A stretch of DNA of 25,893 bases from Cochliopodium minus (Eukaryota; Discosea; Himatismenida; Cochliopodiidae). The position numbers and the translations under genes are program-made. The stretch covers positions 1-25,893 of the forward strand of contig JAMYWO010000449.1 in assembly GCA_024220525.1 (NCBI GenBank), in the 5' to 3' direction. Shown here one piece after another: positions 1 to 10,837 of this stretch. Position 1 is the first letter of the stretch; every line of letters starts with the position of its first letter. The notes beneath the pieces are model-generated. The model made no database searches, was not told the DNA's origin, and saw only the letters and a list, made by a program, of their open reading frames with translations.

Positions 1-60
1 TTTATTTTTTATTTTTTATTTTTTATTTTTTATTTTTTATTTTTTATTTTTTATTTTTTA

Positions 61-91
<31 letters not shown>

Positions 92-121
92 ATTTTATTT
101 TATTTTATTTTATTTTATTTT
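1..121. repeat. (TTTTTTA)n simple repeat at left edge
   Basis: Tandem TTTTTTA units shade into TTTTA units. The repeat lies in an intron of the ABC transporter gene that runs off the left edge. The same unit in the same orientation fills the right edge of the window. Confidence 0.9.
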
Positions 122-3100
122 TGATGATTTTTATTAAATTTTCACCATTCTCTGATATTCAAATGTCCAAATCTGAAATCTCCATCAGCTTTGTCCGAAG
201 CAAAATTTGCCTTAGCAACAATACTCATCAAAAATTTGCAACAAATGGCGAAAACAATAAAATAAGAAACGACAATAATCTGTTAAAAAATTTTTAAAGT
301 TTTTTATTAAAAATTTTTTTTAAACTTTTTTCAAATTATTTTTAAAATTTTTGGATTTTTTAATTTTTTTTTAAAATTTTTTTTTTTTTAAACTTTTTTT
401 TTTAAATTAAAAAATGTTTTACGTAGTTAATGTAATTGGACTTTATGAAAGAGATGACAGTGAAAACTATAATGCCAAAAAGTTGTTTCAATATCACAAA
501 AATGAATCCTGCTGATCCATCGTTGCTGAAAGATGTAGACCAACTGTCTATCTCTGTTGTCTACAAATAAAAATAAAATTAAAAAATTTTAAAAAAATAA
601 ATAAAATGAAGCAAAAACTAAATAAAATAAAAAATAAAATTAAAATTGAAATAAGATAAAAAAATATGAAAGTATATTAAAATAAAACAAAAAGTGTATT
701 TATTCGAAAAAAAAAGATGAAAAGTACAAATTAAATTAAAATAAGATGAAAAGGAAATAATTTAAAATAATTTAATTTTTAAAATAAATTAAATCAAATG
801 AAAAATTAAATTTTAAAATTTTAAAACATTATTAAAAAAAAGTTGTTAAAAAAAAAAATTAAAAATAAACAAATAAAAATTAATAAATTTAAAATGAAAA
901 AAAATCAACCAATCTTCTATCAATATTGTCAATTCTTCTGTCAATCGAGTTTACATTATAATAAACTTTTCCATGGAAATATTTGGAGTGAAAATAATCG
1001 GTCAGATTTTTTCTCCAGCCAATACCCATATGCTGTGACAACATAATCGCAAAAGAATAGAGAAGCGAGGAGATCATTACTACAATTAAAAAGCCTACTA
1101 TTATTTGGATAAGTTCTTTTTGATTTCTATTTAAAATTGCTAAGTCGAATTTTGGAATTAAAAGAGCCTAAATTTTTGTTTTTTTGATTTTTTAATTTTT
1201 TTAAATAATTTTTTTTTTTTAAATTTTTTTTGATTTTTTTAATTTTTTGTTTTTGATTTTTTGCTTTTGATTTTTAAAATTTTTTGGTTAATAAAATTTG
1301 ATTTTTTAATTTTTTTTAATTTTTTTTAAATGTTTTTTTTGGGTAATTATTTTTGATTTTTTTAATGTAAATTTAAAATTATGATGATATTTTTTTGTTA
1401 ATTTGTTTTTACCATTCCAGCTTGAGAGATACTGTAAAAGAACTGGAGTACAACTATTCCGTACAATTGAGCTGTTGTGACGGAACAAATTTTTCTTTTC
1501 GCAATTCGGAAGAGTTCAATCCAGTTTTTAAACGTTTGAAAATTGAAACCTACCTTTCTCAGATTCGAAGAGGTTATAATTGAATCTAGAATTTAAATTC
1601 AGAAGAAATAATAAAAAAAATATTTTTTTTTATTTAAAATGAATGAAGAAAAAAAGAAATAAAAGAAATAAATAGAAATATTTTGTTGGGATTCAATATT
1701 TTTTTTTTAAAACACCTGTTTTAATTTTTTAATAAACCTCAAGTCTTTGATTCAATTTTATTTGAAAAATTTCTTTAAATTAAAAATATTTTTCATGAAA
1801 TTAATGAAGAAAAAAGTCCTTATAAATCTCAATCAAACTTTGTTTTTTTTTTTTAAAAAATAAATCAAACACAATTTTTTTTTAAAAAAAAAGGTACCAT
1901 CTTCAATAAACTCAATATCATCTTTTTGTACATCAATTTTAGGAGATGAGACATTTTCAGAAGAGGAAACAACGTGCCACTCCTTCTCGGAAATTTTATC
2001 AGTAAAACCCTCGATGTCTCCGAAACTAAAGGAACCCTTTTGACCTATCTGAAGAACTTTGTGATGGTATTTTTTGAGTTGGGGTCTGTGTCCTATGCTG
2101 AGGTAGGTTATTTTGTATTCCGAGAGGAGCTGATACATTATCCTTTCGTTTTCGGAGTCGAGAGCGCTCGTTACTTCATCTAGAATTGCGAATTTAGGTT
2201 GATGATACAATAACCTTGCTATAGCTATTCTTTGGCATTCTTTTAAAAAAATAAAAAAATATTCACACATTAATTTTTTTTGATTTTTTTTTTAATTTTT
2301 TATTTTTAAAATATTTTTTATTTTTGATTTTTTTATATTTATATTTAATCAAAATATTTTATAATTTTTTTGATTATTTAATTTTAAAATTTTTTATTAT
2401 TTTTTTTAAATTTATGATTTTTTAATCATTATTTGATGATTTTTTTATTTTTTCTTTTAAACTCTTTTTTTTTATGTAAAAAAATTTTAATTTTTTTTTT
2501 TTGATTTAATTTGAACTTTTATTTATTTCTTATTTATTTTTTAATTACAAATATTTCTTTTTTTATTTTTTATTTACCTCCCAAAGACAACAATTTGGAC
2601 CATTTCAAAGAATTGTTCATAGGGTTTTGGTACCTATCAAGCAAATATTTAAGATTGACTTTTTCCAAAATGGAAATCAAAGCTTTATCGTTCATCTTCG
2701 ACTCATGGTGAGGATATATGAGCTGGTCTCTCAGTGTTCCTGTTGTCAAATATGTTTTTTGGGGCAAATAATACACTCCATCTTTTCCTATTGTTGGAGG
2801 TCTTTTAATTAGTCCTGAAGGAAACGGCCACAATCCTCTCAAAACTCTGAAAATGCTTTTTTTTTTAAATGAAAAATTTTTTATTTTTTTTTTTTTTTGG
2901 AAATTTTTTTTTTTCATTTAAATTAAAAAAAAAATTTCAAAAATTTTTTCAAACTTTTTTTTTTTGAAATAAATATTTTTTTTTACCTTGATTTACCGCA
3001 CCCTGATGGCCCCATTATCAAAACATTACTCCCTCTTTGCACTTCGAAAGACAAGTTTTTGAGGATAATAGTTCCATCAGGTGCCTCTATTTTACAATCT

Positions 3101-5253
3101 TTAAACTCAATTCCCTCTTCATAATCTTCTATTCTTCCATTTGAGATGTCCCTTTTGTTTTGTAAAATATCACAAAACTCCAAAATTTGTCCAACTAAAA
3201 TAAAACAAAAATAAAAATAAATAAATAACAAATATAAAACAAAATAAAATTAAAATAAAACTAAAATAAAACAAAAATAAATAAATAATTTAAAATAAAT
3301 ATAAATAAAAATAAATAAAAATAAATAAAAATAAATAAAAATAAATAAAAATAAATAAAAATAAATATAAATAAATATAAATAAATATAAATAAATATAA
3401 ATAAATATAAATTTTTTAAAAAACCTCTTGCACTAGATCCGGCTAAATTAGACAAAGAACTAAAGGAACCAAACATGTTAGTGATGCTCACAATCAAGTT
3501 GGTTTGATAGAAAAAGGCAGTTCCAATTAATGAAATGAGGGTTTCTTGAGTTGCATTTTTGAAGAAGCCAATTCCTTTCCAAGCGGAGTTACTAATAAGC
3601 AATAAACCTACAAGAAGAGGTATTGCAGTGGATATTTGGAGGTAAACTAAAAAAAAAAATTTTATTTTATTTTGTTATTACTACATTATTTTTATTTATT
3701 TTTTATTATTTTATTTCATTATTTTTATTATGATTTTATTATTTTTATTTTTGTTTTATTTCATTTATTTAATTTATTTCTTACAATTAAACCAAAAAGT
3801 TTTTCTTGAGATTTGTTTTTGATTCGTAACTACGTCAGAAAGTAAACTATCTCCATCTAATATTGAGAAAAAAAATTTTTTATGAACAAAAAGAGTTAAT
3901 AAAAAGATTAAAAATGGATACTTTCTTTCTCCAAATTTCCTCCAGAAAAAAATGCAATTTGTTCGCAATATTGTCTGACTCTTGCATGAAAGAATCTACC
4001 AAAAAAAAAAATTTATTATTTTTATTTTTTTTTTATTTTTTTTTTTTTAAAAAATTTTTTTTTAAGAAAATTTTTTCATTTTTTTTTTTTTATTTTACCT
4101 GAAATTTCCTTCCTTTTTGTCCTGTTCAAAAATAGACAAAGCAATAGGAGAAATGATTAACTTATAAATAATGATCGAAACAATAGGAAGTGCCCACAAG
4201 GAAATGGTGGTGATAGCTCCAAGGTTCCTTCTTACCACAATAGTACTAGAAATTACTCCTGCAACGCTCGAGAAAAAACCGAAAAGAAAATTTGAAAGAG
4301 AGTTTGCGTAAGCCGAAGAATCTGCAACTATTCTCTGATCAATATTGTCGCATTGACTAAAAAAATTGTTAGCGGAAATTAAATATTCATAAATATATTG
4401 ATTCAAAAAAAAAAAAAATTTCTAATTTTAATAATCAAAATTAAAATTCACAATCATTTGTTAAGTTCAAATTAAAAAAAATTTTTTTTTAAAATTAATT
4501 TTTTTTTTAACCTGTTTAACAGCAAGATTGAAAAATAGTTATTGTTGTGAAAATAGATTTTTGTTAAGTTGTTAGTCAAGTGCTTCCTCCACAAAAATCC
4601 AATTGTACTTGCAAAGAAGCTAATTGTTGTTCCTACAACTGAAGTAACGAGAACTAGTATTATTCCGTAGTATCTTATTTCACGTAAATAAAAAGAAAAT
4701 TTTGATATTTATCTTTTTTCTTACATTTGATTCATTGCTGATTGAAACTATTTTATTTATTTTTTTTTTTATTTTTTATATTAAAATATTTTTTATTGAA
4801 ACCTTTAATTCAACGATATATCCAAATAAATTTCCATAAAATCTTGCTGTGTAATTTCCAATCAAAGCTTGAAATACCATGAATCCAATAGAAATAACTA
4901 AACAGATATAAAAATACATTCATTAAATATATAAGTGGTGAATAGAGTATATATCCTTGTTCTATATGAGTTTATATTTTTTTTACTGAAGATGACGGTT
5001 TGCCAACTTAAAATTTCAAATCCCAATAAAGGAAATAATTTAAAAACTCTCTTCAAAAATTGGAAATCTAATTTGGCATTGGGTAATGGAGAATCGATAT
5101 CTTGAAAGTGAAAATAAATAAGAATCTTAAAAATTTGGGCACATTCAAGGAAATTTGATGGTTAATACCTTTCAAAACTGGTCTCTTTTTGATTTTATAG
5201 AAATCATTATCCAATAAATCCTCATCATTATAAAATTCAGTTTGTATATCCAT
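1..5253 (-). CDS. Full-size ABCD-type ABC transporter, 3' end off the window
   Basis: Sixteen exons are visible on the minus strand: 5169-5253, 4987-5100, 4803-4897, 4725-4747, 4512-4673, 4099-4356, 3922-3995, 3785-3856, 3425-3646, 2987-3194, 2578-2846, 1898-2239, 1413-1585, 910-1167, 423-560 and 146-279. They give about 875 residues with all phases agreeing. The first half is a TMD with the ABCD-type core CDNIDQRI, then an NBD: Walker A GPSGCGKS (430-437), Q-loop YLPQK, signature LSLGE (524-528), Walker B FAILDE and H-loop SIGHR. The second half is another TMD (WRKNLTDYFHSKYF, then DNIDRRL) ending at GDFRFGHLNIRE. ABCD proteins move acyl-CoAs or cobalamin across peroxisomal or lysosomal membranes; the substrate here is unknown. 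The 1586-1897 intron joins the halves phase 1 to phase 1, and the second half has no ATG of its own. The alternative is two half-transporter genes. NBD2 is not in this part. Introns 561-909, 1586-1897 and 2240-2577 exceed 300 nt and hold only A/T-rich sequence. Confidence 0.8.
3290..3412. repeat. AAATAAAT-type simple repeat in an intron
   Basis: Near-perfect tandem AAATAAATAA and AAATATAAAT units lie inside the intron between the last TMD1 exon and the Walker A exon of the ABC transporter. The long open frame read from here on the minus strand is a low-complexity artefact. Confidence 0.85.
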
Positions 5254-5355
5254 TTTTTTTTAAATTTTGAAATATTTAATTTTTTAATTTTTTCCATTTT
5301 TTAAATTTGAAAAATTAAAAGAAAATTCAAATTCAGAGATCAAATTTAATTTTTA

Positions 5356-6290
5356 TCAAGATCCTGTGTTCCAATGAGTGAATCCACAACATAAGCAAAT
5401 AAAAAAACAACAAATATTATCACAAAGAAACATTTGTCTCATGTCCAATGAAGAATAACCAAACAAACATCCGTAAAAAGCATTTTTACAAGAAGCAGGG
5501 TAATTTCTATCTTGATCATTGAGATAAAACTTTGATCTTTTTTTGTTTGAAGTAAAAGTTGTTCCACAAGAACAAAAATGAACAATCATCTTTAAAAACT
5601 CCAAGAAGAGACCCATCACAATTAAAATTAACCCAAATGCAATCATAATTGGGTAATATATAGCAAATCCTATCATGCTAGTGAAGCATGTACAACGATT
5701 GAAAGAATCATCAGACAAGTTTGAGCAGTAATCATCTTCCAAACAAATCCAACACGGACAACAAATGCAACCTTGTTTAAATTCGTTAAAGAAAAAAAAA
5801 TTTTTAAAACAAATTTATTTTACCAGTACCAATTGATGTTATTTTGCATAACTAATTTCATTTTGTATTTTAATTTTTAATATTTTTAATTTCTTTATTT
5901 TTTTATTTTTTTACTTTTCCTGTGAAACAAACACATTCCACATGATCTTCTTTGGCATTCATCAAGATTTTTTCGAAAGTTGAAAAATGCTGTCTCTCTT
6001 CCAATTTCCTTATTCTTTTGCTTTCTTTGTATTGTGATGCATTGATATGAATTTCATTGAAAACTCGATCTCTTGATTCATCAATTATATTTTTCCAATT
6101 TTTACAAACCATCCTAAATAAGACATGAACAAAAATTATAAAGGATTATATAAACCAATATTTTCATGTGAAAAAAGAAATACCTCAAATTACTAATAAT
6201 CTTTGGATCACCCAAATATTCAAGTATCTTTAATTTGATGAATTTGGGGATGTTTTCATTAAAATTTAGTTTCTCTTTCTCTTCCTCCAT
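5356..6290 (-). CDS. F-box protein with Cys-rich membrane tail
   Basis: Four exons (6184-6290, 5915-6113, 5824-5851, 5356-5771) splice in phase to 249 residues ending in TGA. Residues about 12-55 fit an F-box: IPKFIKLKILEYLGDPKII, then NLRMVCKNWKNIID across the first intron. F-box proteins bind Skp1 in SCF ubiquitin ligases and present substrates. The middle is a charged, probably helical stretch. The 28-nt third exon encodes LCKITSIGT. The last exon opens with a Cys cluster (GCICCPCWIC), has one clear hydrophobic segment (around FAIYYPIMIAFGLILIVM) and ends with a second Cys-rich hydrophobic run (NICCFFICLCCGF). This tail suggests membrane anchoring, perhaps through acylated cysteines. I do not recognise a named family for the tail. 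The start is the ATG just before the F-box, 178 bp from the divergent adhesin gene. Confidence 0.75.
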
Positions 6291-6468
6291 TTTTTTTTTT
6301 TTTTGAATTAATACAAACGTAAATTTGATTAAAATAAATTGTTTGAGTCAAGGATAGTGATCTCCACTATTCTTTTCAGTGTGTACTTTTTTCAACAGAA
6401 GTTTTTTTTTTTAATTGTGATTAAAATCGATTTTTTATCTGAAAAACAAAATCAAATTAATAAAGAAA
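6291..6468. other. Divergent spacer between F-box and adhesin genes
   Basis: This 178-bp A/T-rich spacer separates two divergent start codons and must hold both promoters. It has T runs on one side and A runs on the other. I could not identify a specific promoter element. Confidence 0.4.
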
Positions 6469-9381
6469 ATGAGAATAGAATATTTGTTTATTGTCTTAAT
6501 ATCTATCCTCAATTTTCAAGCAAGAGGTGTAAGTTTAATTGAAAATTGTTCAGATCTCATGGCTATGAATGGGATTAACAACTATGCTCTCAATGGGGAT
6601 ATTAACTGCACTTCAAATATCTTGGGGAGTATAACTGAATTCAATGGTGAAAACATTGATTAAATTTATTTTATTTATCATCCCGAAGATATAAATTTAT
6701 AATTGGTTGATCAGATTATATTTTATAAAAAAAAGATATATTTTTACCAAACTTGGATTTCATTTTTAATACTTGAAAAATAAGAGTTAATAAAATAATT
6801 TTTTATTTTAAACAAAAATAGGAACATTAAATGGAAAAGGACATTCAATCATAGGTTTAATTATTAATTCTACAAATGGAATGATTGAAAATGCAACAAA
6901 TGCAGCAATTATAAATGTGACATTTGTGGATCTAAATGTCTTTGCAAATTCAAACCAACCAGTAGGAGGATTAGTTGGAATGGCAACAAACTGTTTTTTT
7001 GATAGCATTACAATAACTACTTCTCTATTTAAATTGAACAAAATAAACCAGACAGGAGTAGCAAATAGTATTGGAGCTATTGTTGGACAAGCAGCCAACA
7101 CATCGATCACAAACATTTTTATTTATAATACACAAGTTGTGAGTACAAACAAAATTTGTGGGGGAATTGCGGGAAGGTTTTAAAAAAGATTTTAAAAGCT
7201 GATGAATAACTTTTTTATTAACTTTTTTTAAAATTTTCCAGTATTATTTCACAAAGTAGAGTTCAAAATTGTCACAACATTGGATCTAATTCAACAGGAA
7301 AAGTGATAGTCTCTTGTTCATTCAATGCAGGTAAAAAAAAAATTTTTAAAAGTTTGAAACTGAAAAATGATTATTAAAAAAGGGGGTTTAGTTGGGAACA
7401 GTGACACAAGCTCCATTTTGGAAAGTGGAGTAAGTAATGGAGAAATTCTTTCGGGTGGTTCAAATGTCGGAGGGATTGCAGGCTATGTAAATAATCCTTT
7501 ATCCCTGGAATTATTGTACGTAAAATCTGAAGTTATATTAAGCACAAATAATGGATTGTCCCCAAATAACATGGGAGGGCTTATTGGTTTCCTTAATATT
7601 GATAATGGATGTAAGTTTTTTTTAAATTTATGAAAATAAATAACAAAAATTTATTAATTTTTTTTAATTAGTGACTTTTACTCTATCTAATTCATATTCA
7701 ATAGCAAATTTAAATGGGAGTTCACCTATTGGAGGTTTAATTGGTTCTGTAATGTTAAATGGTAAAATTCTAGAAAAAAAAGATATAATAAAACAAAATT
7801 TTTTAAAAAAAAATGATGTGATAGGAGTTAGTACATTGGTTACAGAATTTTCTTATAGTTCAGCGAATATCACAGGTAGTGGCAGTAAGATTGGAGAAAT
7901 TTTCGGAAGATTGGAGGCAACTATGTGTACTTTTTCACAAGTATACTATAATTGTGAATTTGGTTTAACACCTATTGGCGAAGGAAATTGTCCTAATACG
8001 TCATCTCCCGCCGGAGAAGTTTGTGAAGGAGTATTTAAAGCAATTTTAAGTTTTAGTTCACAAGGAACTATTTGGAATGGAATTAATCTTATTAATGGTG
8101 AAAAACACAATTTTCAAATTATTAACTTTTGTAATTTTTTGTTGGAAACTTAGAATTTCCTCAAACTTCAGGTAATTGTATTTGTAATGTTTGTTATTCA
8201 TCTGATACTCCATCTTTAACCCCGTCTGAACAATTAACAGAAGTACCGTCATCCACACTTTCTATTTCAACTAATATCCCTCCATCGACAAATCCAACAC
8301 TACCAACTGATCCAAATTCATCAACATCACAACCAACTACTCTATCTACAACAACATCTCCAGCTACAACAACTTCAGAGTCATCAAACACTGTTGAAAT
8401 AATAACAAGAGAACCTACAACTACAGAACTTTTCACAACGGACCATTCCACCTCCACATCTCCCATTTCTTTTTCACCCTCTCAATTTTCTGTATCTACA
8501 ATTTTGACAAATTCTCCAACAACTTCTTCAATTTCACCTTCTTCTACATCCACTATTTCAATTAACTCATTCACACCTACCAACTCCACTAGTTGTATTT
8601 ACAATGTACCTAATTGTGAAAACTGTCCTCAACAAAATGTATTATTAGTAGATTTAAGTAGATTTAATGTTTCTTGCCAGTTAATAAACTCTGATTGGTC
8701 ATATTTCTTTCAAAATAAAACTTCTAACACTACTTTAATCAATAATTCAATAGAAATCAGTAACAATACAATTTACATTGTGGGAAATCTTCTTGTTTCT
8801 CAAAATACAAGTGTAATCTATAATTTCGATGGAAATAGAAACTCTACAAGTTTGAATGTTACTGGTTGTTTTGATTTGAAAGGAAATATTATTGTTAATA
8901 TAAATTCTAAACCTAATATTTCTGATTATTCACTATTACTTGCACAATACAATTGTCCAAATTCAACAAATGTCGATTTGTCACAAGTTAAAGGTAAAAT
9001 GAAAGAATTTGTTTCATTTTTAATTAATGTTTCATTTTTTAAATGTTAGTTGTTTCAAATTACAACAAAAATAAATGTGATCAAAGAAAGAATGAATTAA
9101 ATAACGAACAAAACACTCTTTCAGTTTCCCTTCATTTCGATTTTAACAAAAATTGTAAGACAAGAACTGCTATGATCATCGGACTTTCTGTGGGTATCCC
9201 AATAGGAATGGTTTTAATCATAGTTACTTCAATAGTAATTCTTAGAGCTTATTCTAATCATCAAACCAAAACTTTTGTCAAAAGTAGTGTTTTCGGTCCA
9301 AACAACAATGTTTTCAATGAAAACAAATCTTTTCAACAAAAAACAAATTGGGTTGATAATCAAGATGTAGAAATGAATTAA
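6469..9381 (+). CDS. GLUG-repeat adhesin-like surface glycoprotein
   Basis: Eight exons (6469-6646, 6822-7176, 7242-7330, 7383-7610, 7672-7761, 7825-8097, 8154-8993, 9050-9381) splice in phase to 794 residues ending in TAA. An N-terminal signal peptide (RIEYLFIVLISIL) leads into FNGTLNGKGHSIIGL, typical of secreted GLUG-type repeat proteins. Gly-rich repeats follow (GGLVG, GAIVG, GGIAG, GGLVG, GGIAG, GGLIG, GGLIG), spaced by beta-prone, N-glycosylation-rich sequence. After a Cys motif (CICNVC) comes a Ser/Thr/Pro mucin-like stalk, then a Cys/Asn-rich ectodomain. One transmembrane helix (AMIIGLSVGIPIGMVLIIVT) and a 45-50 residue Asn/Gln-rich cytosolic tail end the protein. The layout predicts a type I cell-surface adhesin or phagocytic receptor; the ligand is unknown. 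Six of seven introns are phase 1, so exons 4 to 7 are symmetric 1-1 modules. Confidence 0.85.
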
Positions 9382-9495
9382 AATATTTATTATAAATTTT
9401 AAATGTTGCCTAATATGATTGTATATTCAAAGATGATCATCTAATGATGCAATTGATTATCAGATCGTTTTATAAAAATAAAAAAAAAATTTGAA

Positions 9496-10770
9496 ATGGA
9501 ATTTGCAAAGGATATTCCATGGAAGAAAACAGTATTTTTCGATATAGATAATTATGATATTAGAACTCATCCAGTTAATAATCCTTTATCATCCATCATA
9601 CAACTTTTATTATTTTCATTTATATTTCACAAAAAATAAAAGGAAAAAGAAACATTGGATGGAGGAACAGTGAATAAAATTTATTCCTATCTAAAGCAGA
9701 AATACTTTCTCGAATATGAAGAAGATACCTCGATACAGAAACATCTTGCTATCCATTGCGCTAAATCATTGATACAGTGTTTATTGATCCCATTCATCAT
9801 AATCAACATGCATAATCTGGCGAATATATCGATACAATGGGGAGATATATTTAATACAGAGAACATAAGCAAACTATTTTTATGTGTTGAGATTTTCTTG
9901 TTGCCATTGATTATCCAATGTTCCATCTGCCTAATATTCAAAAGATATTCCTTATATATCATCAAAAGATATCATCCTGTAATGTTATTTGCCATCATGA
10001 TTTTAATGTCTATTTTTGAAGTAAGAAAGAAAAAAAATCCTAAAAGTTATTTACTTACAAAAAAAAAAAAAAGATTTTAATTGGATCAATGTACGATTTA
10101 GTGTTAATAAGGTAAAAAATAAAAACCAAATAAAAATAAAAAAATAAAATTTAAAAAAGGTTGTTTTTGCAAGAACCTCACATTGGAATCATGAAGTACA
10201 AAGGAATTTTCAGTGTTTTTTTTGTGATTTGGAGACAAGAAGGATTTTTCTTTGGGATTTGTATGCTACTTCTCAACCATATCTTCTCCTTTCTCTTCAC
10301 CAACTTGATCACTATATTATTGAGGCACAAGTTTGAAGAGTCTTCCACTCAAAGAAAAGAATACCAATTTTTTTCTTTTCCTATTTATTTATTAGAAAAA
10401 GTTTCAATTTCAATTCTCATGCATGGTTATTTGAGGTCAAAATATTTATTTTTTCCTTTTTTTTTCAATTTAATTAAAATTTAAATTTATATTTTTAAAT
10501 TTATATTTTAAATTTATATTTTTAATTTTTTATTTTTTTTTTAGACATTCAGTTATTATTTCTTCTCGTTCAAGTAATTTGCCCCAAGCAATGTCAAATG
10601 ATATAAAGAATGGATTTATCATGATTTGCTTTTGGAGCTTTTTCTCATTGAAAGGGCTGTATTCTCTTCTCTTCAATGTCATTTTTACTATTGTCAGTTA
10701 CTCCCTCGAGTTTGCATCTTCAATATTTCTCAAAAAAGTTATTTCTCATGGTCACAACAAAGAAGAATAA
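9496..10770 (+). CDS. Mitochondrial carrier (SLC25)-like protein, divergent
   Basis: Five exons (9496-9573, 9643-10020, 10074-10111, 10160-10435, 10545-10770) splice in phase to 331 residues ending in TAA, close to the usual SLC25 length. Several hydrophobic helices are seen. The best carrier signature is in exon 4, where MKYKGIFSVFFVIWRQEG fits the YKGxxDxxxxIxxxEG matrix-helix motif. It is preceded by MYDLVLIRLFLQ, a degenerate form of PxDxxRxRxQ, which is split by an intron. The C-terminal part (FFSLKGLYSLLFNVIFTIVS) fits the GLYxGxxPxLL motif of a third repeat. Loss of the Pro in the carrier signature and the helix order recall SLC25A46/Ugo1-type outer-membrane carriers, which act in mitochondrial dynamics rather than transport. 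That assignment is tentative; a generic divergent carrier is equally possible. The spacer to the upstream adhesin gene is 114 bp. Confidence 0.6.
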
Positions 10771-10837
10771 AAAAAATGAATTAAAAAAAAATTAGAAAAA
10801 ATGTTTATAAAAAAAATTTTAATAATTCTCGTTTTAA

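Noticed and set aside
3261-3430. Hydrophobic Phe/Tyr/Ile-rich open frame
   Set aside because: It is a translation of the AAATAAAT intron repeat beyond the donor at 3424.
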